From Aspidapion aeneum (lineage: Eukaryota; Arthropoda; Insecta; Coleoptera; Brentidae), in NCBI GenBank assembly GCA_963576565.1, contig OY755038.1, forward strand, positions 62,224,366 through 62,288,365: a stretch of 64,000 nt of DNA. The letters are read 5' to 3'. The position numbers were made by a program, and so were the translations under genes. Every line of letters begins with the position of its first letter. Positions within the stretch are counted from its first letter, which is position 1. The notes beneath the pieces are model-generated. The model was not told where the DNA came from, searched no databases, and saw nothing but the letters and a program-made list of their open reading frames with translations. Positions 11,694 to 24,607 of the stretch are shown in pieces.

Positions 11694-12540
11694 ATGGTGA
11701 ATATAAGTAGCGGAGAATATGGCGCACTCCTGGAAGCAATAAATAATTCAGTCACTCAAACACGAGATAAGATAAAAAAACATATATTTAACAAAATCGA
11801 AAAAATCCTGAGCTCATTAAATGAGCAGCAAATGAAAATTCAAAACCTGGAAAGTCGCTGTTACACCCTGGAAAATAAAATCATCGAGTTGGAAAGAAGA
11901 TCAAGAAAAAATAATATTGTCATCCACAGATTAAAAAAACCAGTTGAAAACGAAAATATTGTAACTCAGGTTATATCTTTCTTCAAAACCTACCTTGAAA
12001 TAGAAGTGCAAGAAAGTGAATTAAATAAAGTTTATTTACCTAAGAACAGACAACAAAACAACACATCGGATCCCATTAAAGTAGAGTTTGTCACGTATTT
12101 TAAAAAGTCAAAAATATTTTTAAATGGGAAGAAACTAAAAAACACAAACATTTTTATTTCACAAGATTTTTGCTGGCAAGACAGAAAAGACTATAAAATA
12201 CTGCATTAACATTTTAAGCTAGCAAAATCAATGAATCAAAACATAAAAATATTACGCAGAATAAACGACGATATATACACAGTCAAAGAACTGCAAGAAA
12301 TTGAGCCTGAAGAAAAAATTGGAGAAAATATTGAGGAGAAACACACCTTCAATTGAAGACATAAAGACATTTTTTGAAGAAAATTATAATGAACCCAAAC
12401 AACACGGAGCTTACAAAATTCCCGAAAGCAACAAAAGGGTGAGTCAAAATACAAAGATAAAAAAAAATAAAAGACCGAGAAAGTATTGGCAAGACACCCA
12501 GATCAAGAGAACCCAAAAAACCAGGTAAATCAGTCCAAGT
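11694..12540 (+). pseudogene. LINE-B ORF1-like protein (coiled coil), broken
   Basis: The first open part (11694-12209, 171 residues) has a strong coiled-coil segment (LNEQQMKIQNLESRCYTLEN) followed by ERRSRKNNIVIHRLKKP. That layout matches the ORF1 nucleic-acid-binding proteins of Jockey/CR1-like LINEs, with a coiled coil before an RRM-like strand. The same frame continues past an in-frame TAA at 12207-12209 to about 12350, where a frameshift enters the basic segment ending near 12528. It sits upstream of the matching ORF2 remnant at 15826-18180, from which a candidate TIR element separates it. Assignment to the same LINE copy is inferred. Confidence 0.6.
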
Positions 12541-14139
12541 CTGGAGCTAAATAAAAACGAACATTGGGGGCAATTCTTCAAAATTTGAAATAATTTGAAA
12601 TAATCTGACGAAATTTGAAACAACAGAATTTAGGTGTAAATCTTGACAACACTGCAATTTCAGCTTTGTGTAAAACGTCTTACACCACACGGTAATGGGC
12701 CAACTTAGGAAATTATGAAAACCCCAAAAATTTAAAATATGCGGGAAAATTTAATCTAAAACCTACCTTGAAACTCGGCTACTGATAATCCACAAGTTCT
12801 TGATAAATTGTATTTTTCCGAGCACCTCATCATACAACGGTTTTTCTATCTGGCAAATTTGACAACTGTCAGTCAAAGATCACCAAGTGGACTGTCAGTT
12901 ACGAAATACTATGTTGCCAATTCATTGTTTCCAAGTGAAACCAATAAAGGTACCGTTCACAAGTTGGATTCACTTTTTAAATATGTTGTTAAAATATTTT
13001 TACGAAAAACTCTTACAACGTAACGTGCAAGGTGGTACCTAAGGGGGGATCAATCTCCCCCCGATATTTTTAGGAATAAAAAGTAATCAAACATTTAGTA
13101 GTGATAATAATAGTAGAGATATGGATAATTCGCATTTTTTACGGCGGAATTGATTCTGGTTTTTGAGATTTTTGCTTATAATAGCTGAAAACTTGCTCAA
13201 ACTAAAGTTTGGTTAAGTATTTTGTTTTCTAAAAAATTTAAATTTTAAAGGTATTTTTTTATACCTAAATGCATGGAGAGTGGAAAAAAATTTTGTTTTC
13301 TAAATCTCATAATTTTATTCATAAACATTTGTATGTTTTAAATAATATTACTTGACTTGACTGCAAAATCAATCCAAGATTTGAGCAGCTGCTAAAAAAT
13401 TGTTTTTCTTTGTCGTGTTTTTGAACTTGATTTTAAAATAAATTTGAATGAAAAAGGAAGCTTGGCTGACTTATTTTTTAGCCACTCATAGGTAGGAAGG
13501 CTATTGGGGACCGTAAAAAAAACCTTTTTATTTTTGCTCAAAATAAGTTTGGGCCAAAAAAATCAAAATGGCTGTCTGTCTTTATTCATAGTTCTTTTAA
13601 AAATAAAACCAAATAATTTAAATAATTAGGCACTTTGTCTGCAAGTTTAATGAAAATTTTTACTTGGTTTTATTTTTATAAGTTAAAAAAAAAAACAAAT
13701 TCAATTTTTTTTACCCTTATTATATTTGTTATAATCAAAACCTTAAAAACTATTTTATTTTTTTTTATTACTTTTTCAAATTAGGTAGCTATTCAATGAA
13801 CCTACAGAGTAAATAATTTTGCACTGGAATTTATTCTTTAGCTTTTTAACTATTTCTTCAATTTCAATATATTTTAATTATAGTATCTAAGGTTTTAAAC
13901 CCGTTATATTTTGTTTGTGTATTTTATTCCGGGATTAACATTAATATTGATAAAGGTACACAATTGACAGGGTGCAAAATTTTTTGCCGACTTTTTTGGA
14001 CGATAGCTTTTCTAAAAGGTTCGATGTCATCACATTTCGTGCATTTCCTAATACAAAAAGCAAATTTTGCATTTTTTTTTAATTAAACCAAACCTCACCT
14101 TTGTCGATTGATGGCAAACTTATTCTAACCTGTTAATTC

Positions 14140-14345
14140 AACTCTGGTTAATTGATCGAAAACGTGACCTAACCGGTCCATTGGACACTTTTTTTTTGGT
14201 GGAAAAGGGGCGTGTATGGACAGGTAATGATAAGTTTGCGATCAATTGAAGGGGCGACGGACGAAACATCGAAACACAAAATGTCGAAAGTACAAAATGT
14301 CGAAGAAACAAAAATACCAATAGTTGAAAAATTTAAAAGACAGAA
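14140..14345. mobile_element. Short foldback-type fragment (ACAAAATGTCGAAA units)
   Basis: GGGGCGACGG near 14251 is followed by a few ACAAAATGTCGAAA-like units. The flank at 14085-14250 matches 7020-7170 beside the array at 6991-7410. This pairing of the two loci suggests one repeat family with an AATTGATCG-containing core. The copy is truncated. Confidence 0.55.
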
Positions 14346-14518
14346 AATAAAACCTAACCAGGTCAGGTTAGGTTTTAAAGTATATTACAAAAAAAAGGCA
14401 CCTGATCTGGTCAGGTTAGTTTCTATTAATATATCTAATAACCCAAGCTTTCGACATTCTGGACTTTCAACATTTTGTAATTCTTCTTCATTCGCACACA
14501 CAGTTTCCAATAGAATCT

Positions 14519-15066
14519 ACATTTATTTTTATTTTAATATTTATTTTTATCCTTATAAACCCAACAGCAACGTCTTTTAGACGAAAATTGTTCGTAGCAC
14601 CCCTGTAATCTTCCGCCGGCGGCGACTGTAGCAAGTATTTCTGATTACCCTATCCAAAACCTCATGGGCCGTCACTGAATAACAGCAGTTTCTATATGGG
14701 AGGATCCCCCAGAATAAAAAACTATATACGTGCCTAGCTTTGATAAGAAAAGTAAAAAAATAATAACCACTTCAATAATTTGACCAGTATCCACATTTAT
14801 TTTTATTTTAATATTTATTTTTATCCTTATAAACCCAACAGTAACGTCTTTTAGACGAAAATTGTTCGTATCACCCCTGTAATCTTCCGCCGGCGGCGAC
14901 TGTAGCAAGTATTTCTGATTACCCTATCCAAAACCTCATGGGCCGTCACTGAATAACAGCAGTTTCTATATGGGAGGACCCCCCAGAATAAAAAACTATA
15001 TACGTGCCTAGCTTTGATAAGAAAAGTAAAAAAATAATAACCACTTCAATAATTTGACCAGTATCC
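14519..15066. repeat. 274-bp tandem duplication
   Basis: Positions 14519-14792 are repeated at 14793-15066 with only a few differences, for example AACAGCAACG versus AACAGTAACG and GTAGCACC versus GTATCACC. Each copy carries TCTTCCGCCGGCGGCGAC and GCAGTTTCTATATGGGAGG. The open frames in it are not protein-like. Similarity between copies indicates a fairly recent duplication within the candidate element at 12566-15577. Confidence 0.9.
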
Positions 15067-15825
15067 CACTTAGTCAGATTTTTCTGGCAGATTTTAAAGA
15101 AATAATTTGACATTCCCTTAAAAATCCGTTCAAATATAACGGTGGCAACAGCGTAGAGCTAATTTTGTAGCGACCCTTCCACGACATGCAGTTAGTCCCT
15201 CTTTGTTAATTTTACCGTGAAAAACAAAGAAAGAAAGTAAACTTAGCTGACCTCATAAAGAAAACGAATAGGACTCATAAATTTGAAAGAAATGTGACGA
15301 AATGTGACGAAATCTGACATTTCAGTTTGTGTGGTTAATGGTTATCTGCTTTGAATTTATTTACAATTTTTAAATTAAACATTTTTAATAAATTAGGCGT
15401 TTTTAATTAAAAAAATATATTATATCGTGAAGCTACATCTATCAAAAAGTGGGAAATGACCTTTTAAGTAAGTTTTTAAGTTTAAAATTGCCTTTTAAAC
15501 GAGAAATCTTAAGCGCCAGATTATGTCACATTTTTTCAAATTTCGTCAAATTTTTTGAAATGTAAAGAATTGACCCCATTGGTGCAGATGTCTGTTACCG
15601 TATTTATTTAGTGCATTTAAAAAGTTTAGTTTTTTTTTCACTTATTTAGCATTTAAATTTATATACATATTTATTTATTACTTGCTTATTAAAATAAAAA
15701 TATTTAGTACCGACTACAGCATTTCAACAAAAAATTTATGAATTTATGGAAAATTTAGATCATGAGCAAATACAAACAATTGAAATAAATAGCAAAGGGG
15801 ACTTTTTTTAATCAATAAACAGTGA

Positions 15826-18180
15826 ATACAAAAATACTTTTTCGATATTTCACTTAAATATATGTAGCATAAAAAACAAATACCAAAATAAATTTGACTA
15901 TGAAATTGTTTCATTGGGCAATGTAAAAATTATTAAATTAAATTTAACAGTTAATGGGCAAAAAATGCAAATAAACACCATATATAGACCATATAAAATT
16001 AAACCGCAGGACTTGATTGAAGACCTTAACAATTATATAACAGAAAGTCCATGGCAAAACTCCAAAATTTGTTCTTTTATTGGAGACACAAACATAGAAT
16101 ATGTTATTGAGTATCTTAACTTGTTAAATGAGTTTGGTTTTAAGTCTCTAATTATTAGTTATACAAGAGAAAAAATGGGTCAAGGTCATGCATTGGTCAC
16201 ATCTTTGTTAGGGACACATCAAACCAGCTTTTTCAATCTTTTATTATTAAAAAAAACATAACAGGTCATTACCGTGTAGTATCAGTTATGAATATCCCGC
16301 AGCATTTACAAAAAGCTAACACAAATTTTTTAGAATACAATAGCGTAGTAGTACACAAAAAACAACAGCATACAAACAATATTTAAAAAAAAATTGAAAA
16401 ACTACTTGAAAAAACAAAACAAAATTATTTTCAAACAAATTCAAAAAAATGGAAACAATAGTAAAAATCTTTGGCAAAGTGTTAATACTTATTTAGGAAA
16501 ACAACAGCAAAATACTGAAATAAAGGAAATCAAGCTAAATGGAAAATTATTAGTGATAAAGAGAAATGGCCAATAATTTTAATACGTTTTTCACACACTT
16601 GGGTAAAAACTTAGCAAAAAAAATTAAAAAACCTCAAAATGTTAAATTTAAACAAAAAATTCAAGAAAACTCATTTTATTTAACATGTACGACTGAAAAA
16701 GAAATTGAAAAAACTATTAAAGAGTTAAAAGACCAAAAATCACTAAAAATCTTATGTCCATATATAAAAATACCATTAACACATTTAATTAATAAAATTT
16801 TTAGTGAGGGCTACTTTCCAAAAAACCTTAAAATCGGAGTCGTTAAGCCAATATTTAAAACTGGGGAAAAAATAAAATGGGAAACTATAGGCCTATAACC
16901 TTGATTTCAAATATCTCCAAAATTCTTGAAAAAATAATAAAAACCAGAATCGTTTCATACCTTGCAAAATATAAACTTATATCTAATAAACAGTTCGGAT
17001 TCCAGTAGGGCTTATCCACTGAAGATGCCATTGCCTTTTTAACAGATAATGTTAATTAAAAAAATTGATAACAATGAGTGTTTTTCTAGATCTAGCAAAG
17101 GCATTTGATACAGTGGATCATACCCTACTAAGTAAAATACTAAAAAACATTGGCATTCGTGGAACTTCGGCAAACTTGATGCAATCATATCTAGGCGAAA
17201 GAAAACAATTTGTAACGATCAATAACATTGTCCAGTGAACCAACAACAATTGAATACGGTGTTCTTTAGAGCGCAGTATAAGGTCCAATTCTTTTTACTT
17301 TATATATTAATGGTTTACAAGAAATCAATAGTATAGGTTTGATTGCCTCATTTGCCGATGACACTGTCATTGTTTACAGTGGAAATACTTGGAATGAAGT
17401 TAAACATAAAACAGAGAAAGATTTAGCAAAAATAAAAGATTGGTTTGATAAAATGTCCCTAACAATTAATTTTGAGAAAACAAAGTACATTCCTTTCAGT
17501 TGTAGCAAAGCAAAAGTACCAACCTTTAAAGAAATAATAATTAGCCAAGAAAATAATTTAAATACAATTATCACAGACTCTAATCAAATAAGATATTTAG
17601 GAATTGAAATAGATAGGCACCTAAAATGGAAATTTACATAAAAAATTTAACAAGCAAGCTACGTGTTATAATTTTCAAATTTAAACAATTAAAAAAAATT
17701 CTTTACTTTTCTCAGCTGAGGACTATGTATTTTGCGTTTGTAAAGTCACTTATACAATATGGAATCATTGGATGGGGCTTATAAAAATCAAACTAAAAAA
17801 TTAGAAACCATTCAAAAAATAATTTTAAGACTCTTATTAAATAAAAACTATTGTTATTCCAGTGACAAAACTTTTGAGGAAAGTAAGCTGATGGATATTA
17901 ACCAAATTTATATATACAAATTATTAATATATCACAATAAAAACAAAAAAACTTTAAATTTGATCGATAACACAAGGTCAAAATCTGAGAACACAGTCAT
18001 AATAATTAAAACCAGAAAATGTATTGAGCAAAGAACGATTTTTTTTTTAGGACCCTATTTATACAGAGTTCTCCCAAACAATGTCAAAGATATTACAAAT
18101 TCAAAAAAATTTAAGATATCTAAAAAAATTGATTTTTGATAAAAGCAGACATTATTTTAATAATTTAATAAATAAAAGAC
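15826..18180 (+). pseudogene. LINE-B ORF2 remnant: endonuclease and reverse transcriptase
   Basis: The apurinic-like endonuclease remnant lies at about 15840-16260: FHLNICSIKNKY, then INTIYRP, then FIGDTN in place of the usual GDxN motif, then YTREKMGQ. The RT follows at about 16560-17750 in several frames: AKKIKKPQN, LKIGVVKPIFKTG, FLDLAKAFDTVDH near 17085, and the catalytic FADDTVIVYSG at 17349. The thumb region reads FVKSLIQYGIIGW near 17737. Numerous stops and frameshifts (16260, 16565, 16890, 17010, 17230, 17640) make it dead. It is of the Jockey/CR1-like group, related to the copies at 30150-31400 and 38861-41888. The 3' end is near 18180-18320. Confidence 0.85.
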
Positions 18181-18542
18181 CCATAATAATTGTATTTTAA
18201 CTGTTGAAAGGTACTTAGTTATAGGCATAGGGGTTATATTTTATTAAGTAAAAACTTGGTATAAAATAATAAAAATAAATTAATAAAAATAAAGAAAAAA
18301 TATAGATAAATTGTTTGGAATTTTAAATTAATTCACACATTAGTAGAAACTTCATTGTTAATATATGGAAGAAAGAAGAAACATCTGCGTACAAGTCCAA
18401 CAGGACTGCAGTTTCCGTTCCTTTATTTCTATATATTTCTTTACATCAAAAATATATATTATATTATATTATAATTTATTATGAGTAATGTAAAAATTAA
18501 CTATAATTTGTACACTTAGATAAAAAATTTAAAAAAAAACAT

Positions 18543-18780
18543 TTTTCACTTCCAATAGCGCTAGAGAGCTGAGCCTTGGAAGACTGATAGGAACTATGAT
18601 AAAACTATAGAATTTTTTAAAAAAAACCAACATTTTAATTTATTTTCCTCCCCTATAAATGTAAAGTTATGTAAAATTAATATTGCCTACTTCCAGGAAC
18701 ACTAGAGAGCTGAGCTTTAGAAGGCTAATAGGAACTATGATAAAACCATAGGAAAATATTTTTAAAAAATCCAAAATTTT
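18543..18780. repeat. Satellite-like unit, about 141 bp, two partial copies
   Basis: AGAGAGCTGAGC at about 18562 and 18703, each followed by GATAGGAACTATGATAAAAC, mark two tandem partial units. The same unit occurs at 10688-10893. Between the two loci lies LINE-B with its insertion. An older array split by the LINE is possible but not shown. Confidence 0.7.
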
Positions 18781-18829
18781 TAATAAGGCATTGTAAAAGT
18801 TTTCAACAATATTCCACATATTTTACTAA

Positions 18830-19246
18830 TTTAAAACTTAAATATTATCCAAATCCTTTAAAAAAGGAGTGAAATCATAACAAAAACATTTTATGTAGAA
18901 AAAGCCAAGTACGCGAAAGTGGTATTGCGTAAATAGAATTGAGATAAAAGTAAAGCCAAGTTCTACAATACAAATTTCAAAATGAAAGGTTTTTACTAGT
19001 TTGGAAATGTTTCTCGAAAGTTGGCTATTACGGCTGCAAATGACTGTTAGGCACAGTGCTAAATTAAACATAAAGTAGTTTGGCTAGAATAGCAAAGTTT
19101 AAAAAACATTTTCAAACTAGTAAGAACCTTACATTTTGACATTTTTATTGGAGAACTTGGCTTTACTTTTATCTTAATTCTTTTTACGGAATGCCATTTT
19201 CGCGTACTTGGCTTTTTTTTACATAAAATGTTTATGCTTATGAGCA
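18830..19246. mobile_element. Palindromic MITE, copy 1 (CCAAGTACGCGAAA family)
   Basis: The left arm (about 18875-19010) and right arm (about 19100-19240) are inverted copies: AAACATTTTATGTA, GCCAAGTACGCGAA, ATAAAAGTAAAGCCAAG and TTTCAAAATG recur on the opposite strand. The centre holds GGCTATTACGGCTGC. The minus-strand open frames (18838-19071, 19059-19277) are translations of the two arms. A second copy at 37517-37571 plus 48735-49030 was interrupted by the gypsy element. No transposase is present, so the family is unknown. Confidence 0.85.
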
Positions 19247-22104
19247 TTTGTCCTCGATAGGAGCAGTAAGGGTGCAAAATTTGGTTAAAATTGGTTAATG
19301 CGTTTTAACGTTATTGACTTTATTGGAAATAACTTCTTTTAAGGATATCTCCTTTTAGCATCTAGAGGACCTAATTCGTAATGATTCCATGTGTTAACAC
19401 CAGTAATATAAAAATGTACAAAAGGTTTTGAAATATTTGCCTAGGAAAAGGTGACAATCTCAGCATATATTTTTTCATTACAAATTATTTTGAGTTTTTT
19501 TATTTAATAAAGCAACTATTTTTTAAAATTTGTTTTTAAAAAATATGTTTACTTTTAGTGTGGATCTGTCTACTTTGAAAATTACAGTTAGTTTTCTAAC
19601 GTCCGAAATTGCTGTAAAATGTTGAGCAAGGGGTATATTAACACTAGAAATTTAGTTTAAAACAAAACAAGTTTTCAAGTTACAGTGCAATTACATGAAA
19701 TGTTACGTTTTTGCTGGAATCACCCGAACACTATTTATATTAGTTTTTACCTCTGTTTTTAAGGGTTTTTAAAATATTTTCTGCATGGTGCATGTTTACA
19801 GTTCAATTAATAAGTTTTCAGACAACTTTGTTCACTGTCACAAAGTTATCTTAAAAATTATGAAATGGATTGTAGTTGCTTATCATTATAATGTCCTATG
19901 TAGAATTAGCCCTTATGCCCATTTTGTTTTTTAAAAAATTATGGGGTTGGATCCTTTTTAAGCTTGCCCTGAAGCATGTTTTGGAATACATAAGTATTTT
20001 TAAATAAATACATTTTTTGTTAATAAAAATATGTTTTGATTGTTTTTCACTAAAAAACAGTATTAATGGGACTAGTTTAAGTTTTTACCTCGATATACCA
20101 GGATATACCTTGTAATGTAGTTGTAAAAGGTACACTTGGGTTCATGAATAATGTGACCAAAATTTCCCTAAATTTTATGTATTTTTAACAACTGGGCACC
20201 AAGGCAAGTTCGTTTATCATGGAAGGTTGGGTCACGATGGCTTTCTTATCCGATTTTGTATGTACATAAAGTTTTGTATGTACATAATGCTTGCATTTCT
20301 ACACAAAAAATCACATCTCAGGCAAACACATCTTGGTATCAATTGCTAAAATCGGTCGAGAATTAATAAAGTTCCAATAGAAGCATTGCATTTACTTATA
20401 TACCGATAGTTATAATATTTACTTACTCATTTGTTTGGGTGATTACGTTGTTGAATTTCCCTGTCAGCGCATATTGCCATGTCCAAACGACCGCGGTGTC
20501 TGTCTCTACGTGACACACCTGGACATGGGCGTATCATAGCTTGGTTGATTTGCTATAATCGTCTAGGGTGCGACCATGACTAAAGACGCCTCTTCACGAA
20601 GCATTGGGGGTTTGCGGTGGCTTCGTGGTGTAACAAAACGGGATTTAAATATAAATGTTATTTTTTCATTTATAAGTTTGTAAATATTTTTAATTAAATA
20701 TTGTTTTCGACATCAACAAGCATTAATTACATGCAAGACGAGGTTAAGAACAAGTAAAATTTATAGCAAGTCGCTGCTTGTTTTTAGGCATGGTTTTCAG
20801 GATCGCTGTATATTAATAAAAGTTGTATTCGGCTAATCTGTTCTTTGAGCCACTAACATCACAATCATTTATATTTTGTAACTGAAAACAAATTTAACAA
20901 ACTATTTTCAATTAAAAAAAAACACGCTGTGTATTTTTGATTTCTAACGGTTTTCTCTCTCTGGCTTGCGCTGGTATTTTATCTCTTTGTCTGGAGCGTT
21001 CAAAGCACAGTCTATCTCTTTCTCCGAAAAGCTTGGGTTTAGATCAATCAACGGCAAGCTATAAGTGCCTATGGGGCAGGGTTGTTTTCGTTGAGATAGG
21101 AAAATCGTTAGAGAGCATTCTTTAGTTGGTTTTAGTACGCTTGACTTCTTTTGATTTAAGGGGGGGTTTTTGTTCAACTGGGGAAATATTAAATCTGTCA
21201 ATTGTTTTAACTTTCTATAAAACTATTAACTATCTTTACTTTTAGAGTTTATTTTAATTTTAAAGCTTTTGATTATTACTGTTTCCAGTGTTGAAATATT
21301 ACTTCTGTCTTTTTCTGGTTTTTTTAACATCAAATACAAACGTTTCGTTGTCCTAAAATAGGCATTTTTAATCACTATAATATTCTAAACCTAAACAATT
21401 ATAATATGTTAAGTAAACAGTTTATTGAATAAGTTTACCTATTCAATCAACGTTTTAAATGTTGATAAATTAATATATTTACAACAAACATACAAAAGGT
21501 TTCTAAAACCTAAAAGTATAAAGAGTGTAAATATTAGAATACAAAAGTTTAATAGTAGTAAAATTTGATATTTGTTTAATAAATATAAAGAAGTGAAGTT
21601 TCAAGAAGAAAATTTTTGATCATTGCAGGGTGTGAGGCTGCTCCCTGGCAGTAAACTTGTTACTTTAATCCTTATTAACCAAGCCGAGTTAAGCAAGCGC
21701 AATTGTCAAGCACAGCTTGCATAAAAGGTATGTATGGATTCCTAAATTATTTATATAATTGAGAAAAACGCTTATTAGTATATTCTTCCTCCAAGAACCT
21801 CCAATTCCCTTTCGAGATCGTATAAGCAATAAATTTAATGTTTAATACTTTTATCAGTTATTTTAATTGTTGCACAAATTGGTAGCTGGCAACGTTTAAG
21901 CCTTGACCACTTGATTTGACATTACCACTGTCAACGAGGCCACCTATTACAGTGTACAGAGCTCTACAAAAGGCTAAGAAGCCGCTGACGGAACTTCTTG
22001 GTTGGCTTACCAACGACGCGCCATTAATGATTCATATGTGAGGGGGCCTTGCAGCCCTTCCACTGCGACCACTAGCGGGTCTATTGTAGCTTTTGAGTGG
22101 TTTC
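19247..22104. other. Unassigned intron sequence
   Basis: No gene, tRNA or complete element is recognised over 2.8 kb. The section at about 20450-20640 is more GC-rich (GACCGCGGTGTCTGTC, CACCTGGACATGGGCG) and may be an old element. The opposing open frames at 20937-21201 have no motif. The 3' untranslated part of the LINE at 22105 probably occupies the last hundred or so bases. Confidence 0.45.
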
Positions 22105-22828
22105 TCACCACTGTATGCCTAATCGTCCAAAAAGCTTAGCTATCAGTTTGGGTGAGACACTGTTCAGATCTTCTGAATCAATCTGAGGTTTACCGAAAGT
22201 GTTTTGACGTAAACGTGCAATAGCCGGACATTCGCACAGTACATGTCTAACTGTTTCGTGACATTCCATACAGAGTTTACATTCGGTCTCTTCTGTTATT
22301 CCCATTCTGTGCATGGATACTCTTAGTCGACCGTGACCCGTAAAAAGTCCAGTCACTATACGGATCTCCTGTCTAGTAAGTCCAATGATATTCCTGGCTC
22401 TCTTCTGACAATGTCCTTTAATGAACTCTTTAGAGTGAGCCAGTTCTGGTATATTCATCCAGTATTCTTGGAAGCTGTTCTCCATCCATCTCAATATGGT
22501 TAATTTAGCAGCATTGTATTATATCCCCAGGGCTGGTTCGGGGCCGAAAAATTCGGCAGGTGCCGCTTCCCTCGCTGCCTGGTCTGCGACCTCATTTCCC
22601 TCGTGTCCAGAATGCCCTGGTATCCATACTAATGACACATTATTAGCGCTACCAAGCGTATTTAGCGAGTCCCTGCAGTCCCTTACGGTTCTCGATGACA
22701 CCGTGTAGGATTCAAGCACTTTTAAGGCTGCTTGACTGTCGAATAAGATTTTTATTGTCCTGTTGGTCCATTCGTGGTTAGTAATTCACCGGGCACACAG
22801 TTCAATGGCCACGAGTTCGGCCTAAAAT
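22105..22828 (-). pseudogene. LINE-D 3' end: RNase H and C-terminal Cys-rich domain
   Basis: Read on the minus strand from 22828, the fragment enters an RNase H domain at AELVAIELC (the conserved glutamate). It continues through FDSQAALKVLESY (second aspartate) and WIPGHSGHEGNEVADQAARE (third), then a C-terminal region with CKLCMECHETVRHVLCECP, and stops at 22105. LINEs of the I/R1/LOA type carry such an RNase H. The first catalytic aspartate and all of the RT and endonuclease are missing, so the copy is 5'-truncated. In-frame stops occur near 22516 and 22790. A typical dead LINE tail. Confidence 0.9.
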
Positions 22829-23837
22829 ATAGTAGATAATTGACCGAGACTATGTTGAATCTAGAGACTTTTTTATACGGTCATTATTATCTAAGCAATA
22901 TAAACTCTCTTTAATTAAATTCGGTTAGGAAGAAAAAAAGTGCAAAATACTTGGTCGCCATCTTTGATCGGCCATATTTTTCTTGTGCGTTTGTCAGAAG
23001 TCAAATAATCTGATTGTCCTATATTTTTAGGATTTGAGGTCAAACCAATTTTTGCACGCACGCCAAACGGAAATTAATAAGAAAGCTAACTATAGGTATA
23101 TTGACGTTACGGAGATCGAAAATATATGAAATATAAAATAAGGCATTTAGTCTTGTTTCAAACGGTATAGAACTAATGGCAAACATAAACAAATTAAAAA
23201 AGAAGTTTTTACATAGAGAGAAAACCTTTTATATTATTGAAAACTACTTTTTTTTACATTATTTATTTTCTATTTAAAAAGAAATATTGTTTGCGTTTCC
23301 AAAGAAATGTTGTGAACACTTTCTAAAGTTAATGTACACTTGTGCTTATAAAAATCCCGTATACGGAAAATTGAATTGATAATAAGTTACTGAAAATGTC
23401 ACATGTCTTGGTATTAGCTCACACATATAAGGTCCATACCATTATTTTTGGGATAACTTCTTACGATTTTTTTTCGCTGGTTTATGTTATTTGTTATGGT
23501 AACAGCTGATTACTATCAAAAAGTTATACCAAAAATTATGGAATGAACTATACTATACTATAGTAGTGTGAGCTATGGTGATCCTAATTTTTTCGAGAAA
23601 AAAAAAGTTGCTCCGATTTCAAAAATTTTTATACATCTTTGCGTTTCAGATGATTTTGAAACTTTTTTGCGCCGTCTGTCTGTCTGTCTGTCTGTCTGTA
23701 TGTCTGTAACGACCAACGCGCATAACTCAAAAACCGCTTGGCCGATTTTAATGAAATTTGGTACCTAGGCTGGGTCTTGGGTCGAGATGGTCCCATTTAA
23801 AAATGAACAAAATCCACCGAACAGAAACCAAATAAAA
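22829..23837. other. Unassigned sequence with small palindrome and GTCT microsatellite
   Basis: No gene is found. About 23409-23575 is a small imperfect palindrome bounded by AGCTCACAC and GTGTGAGCT. A (GTCT)n run lies at about 23676-23705. The phrase CGATTTTAATGAAATTTGGT at about 23743 resembles CGATTTTCATGAAATTTT near 27312, so this is repeat-derived DNA. Confidence 0.5.
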
Positions 23838-24195
23838 GGGTGGGGGTAGATTTCAAAAATTAGAGTTTATGTGAAAATATGGCGTGTGTGATATCAAACG
23901 AAAGGTAATTGAGTCTGCAGTTAAACAAAATACATTTTAAATTATTTAAAAAAAAGGGTGGGGGTATATTTTAAAAATTAGAGTTTAAGTGAAAATATGG
24001 CGTGTGTGATATCAAACGAAAGGTAATTGAGTCCGGAGTTTAACAAAATACATTTTAGGTTTTTGTTTTTTTTAAGGGTGGGGGTAGATTTCAAAAATTT
24101 GAGTTTAAGTCAAAACATGGCTTGTGTGGTATCAAACAAAAGGTAATTTAGTCTGGAGTTAAATAAAATATATTTCAGTTTTTAGTTATATTAGC
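23838..24195 (+). repeat. Three tandem copies of a 118-120 bp unit
   Basis: Units start at GGGTGGGGGTA at 23838, 23956 and 24076. Each contains AGAGTTTA, AAAATATGGCGTGTGTG and ATATCAAACGAAAGGTAATT with few differences. It follows the GTCT microsatellite and the CCGATTTTAATGAAATTTGG phrase, and is bounded on the right by TTAGCTCACACG. No protein is encoded. Confidence 0.9.
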
Positions 24196-24607
24196 TCACA
24201 CGTACACTATAACTATAGTACCTAGTGTGAGCTTAGGGGCCCATATATTGGCAGAGTATTTTTGTGTGACATCCAAAATATCCAAGTCAGTTTTTTACAT
24301 GTAATTTAGTAATAACACGCTCTCATAGTTTTTGTAAATTGAATGCTTTTTATATTATTTAATTAACAGATTAGGCTTGTAATATACTTTCCAAAAATAA
24401 CCCATATGTCGTAGTTTTAGTTTCTGAGATATTAGCGATCATTTTTTTAAATGATCAAAACCAGTACCGCTTTTGTGTTAATTTCGGTTTCCTTATTCCA
24501 AATTATGTTAGTTCCCATCAATGAATTATACACGAAGTAGCTGGAACGGCCACGGCTATACATTACGACATTGGGGCAAAACTTTAAATAGTTTTTTTAC
24601 AGTGAAA

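Larger units (their letters stand above)
12566..15577. mobile_element. Candidate 3 kb DNA element between LINE-B ORF1 and ORF2
   Basis: The left end ATTGGGGGCAATTCTT and the right end AAGAATTGACCCCATT are imperfect inverted repeats. Both are followed inward by TTTGAAAT-like and TGACGAAATTTGA phrases. The element lies between LINE ORF1 and ORF2 remnants, as expected for an insertion into that LINE. No transposase is seen, and no convincing target duplication is visible, so the boundaries are provisional. Inside are a foldback-type array (14140-14345) and a 274-bp tandem duplication (14519-15066). Confidence 0.5.
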
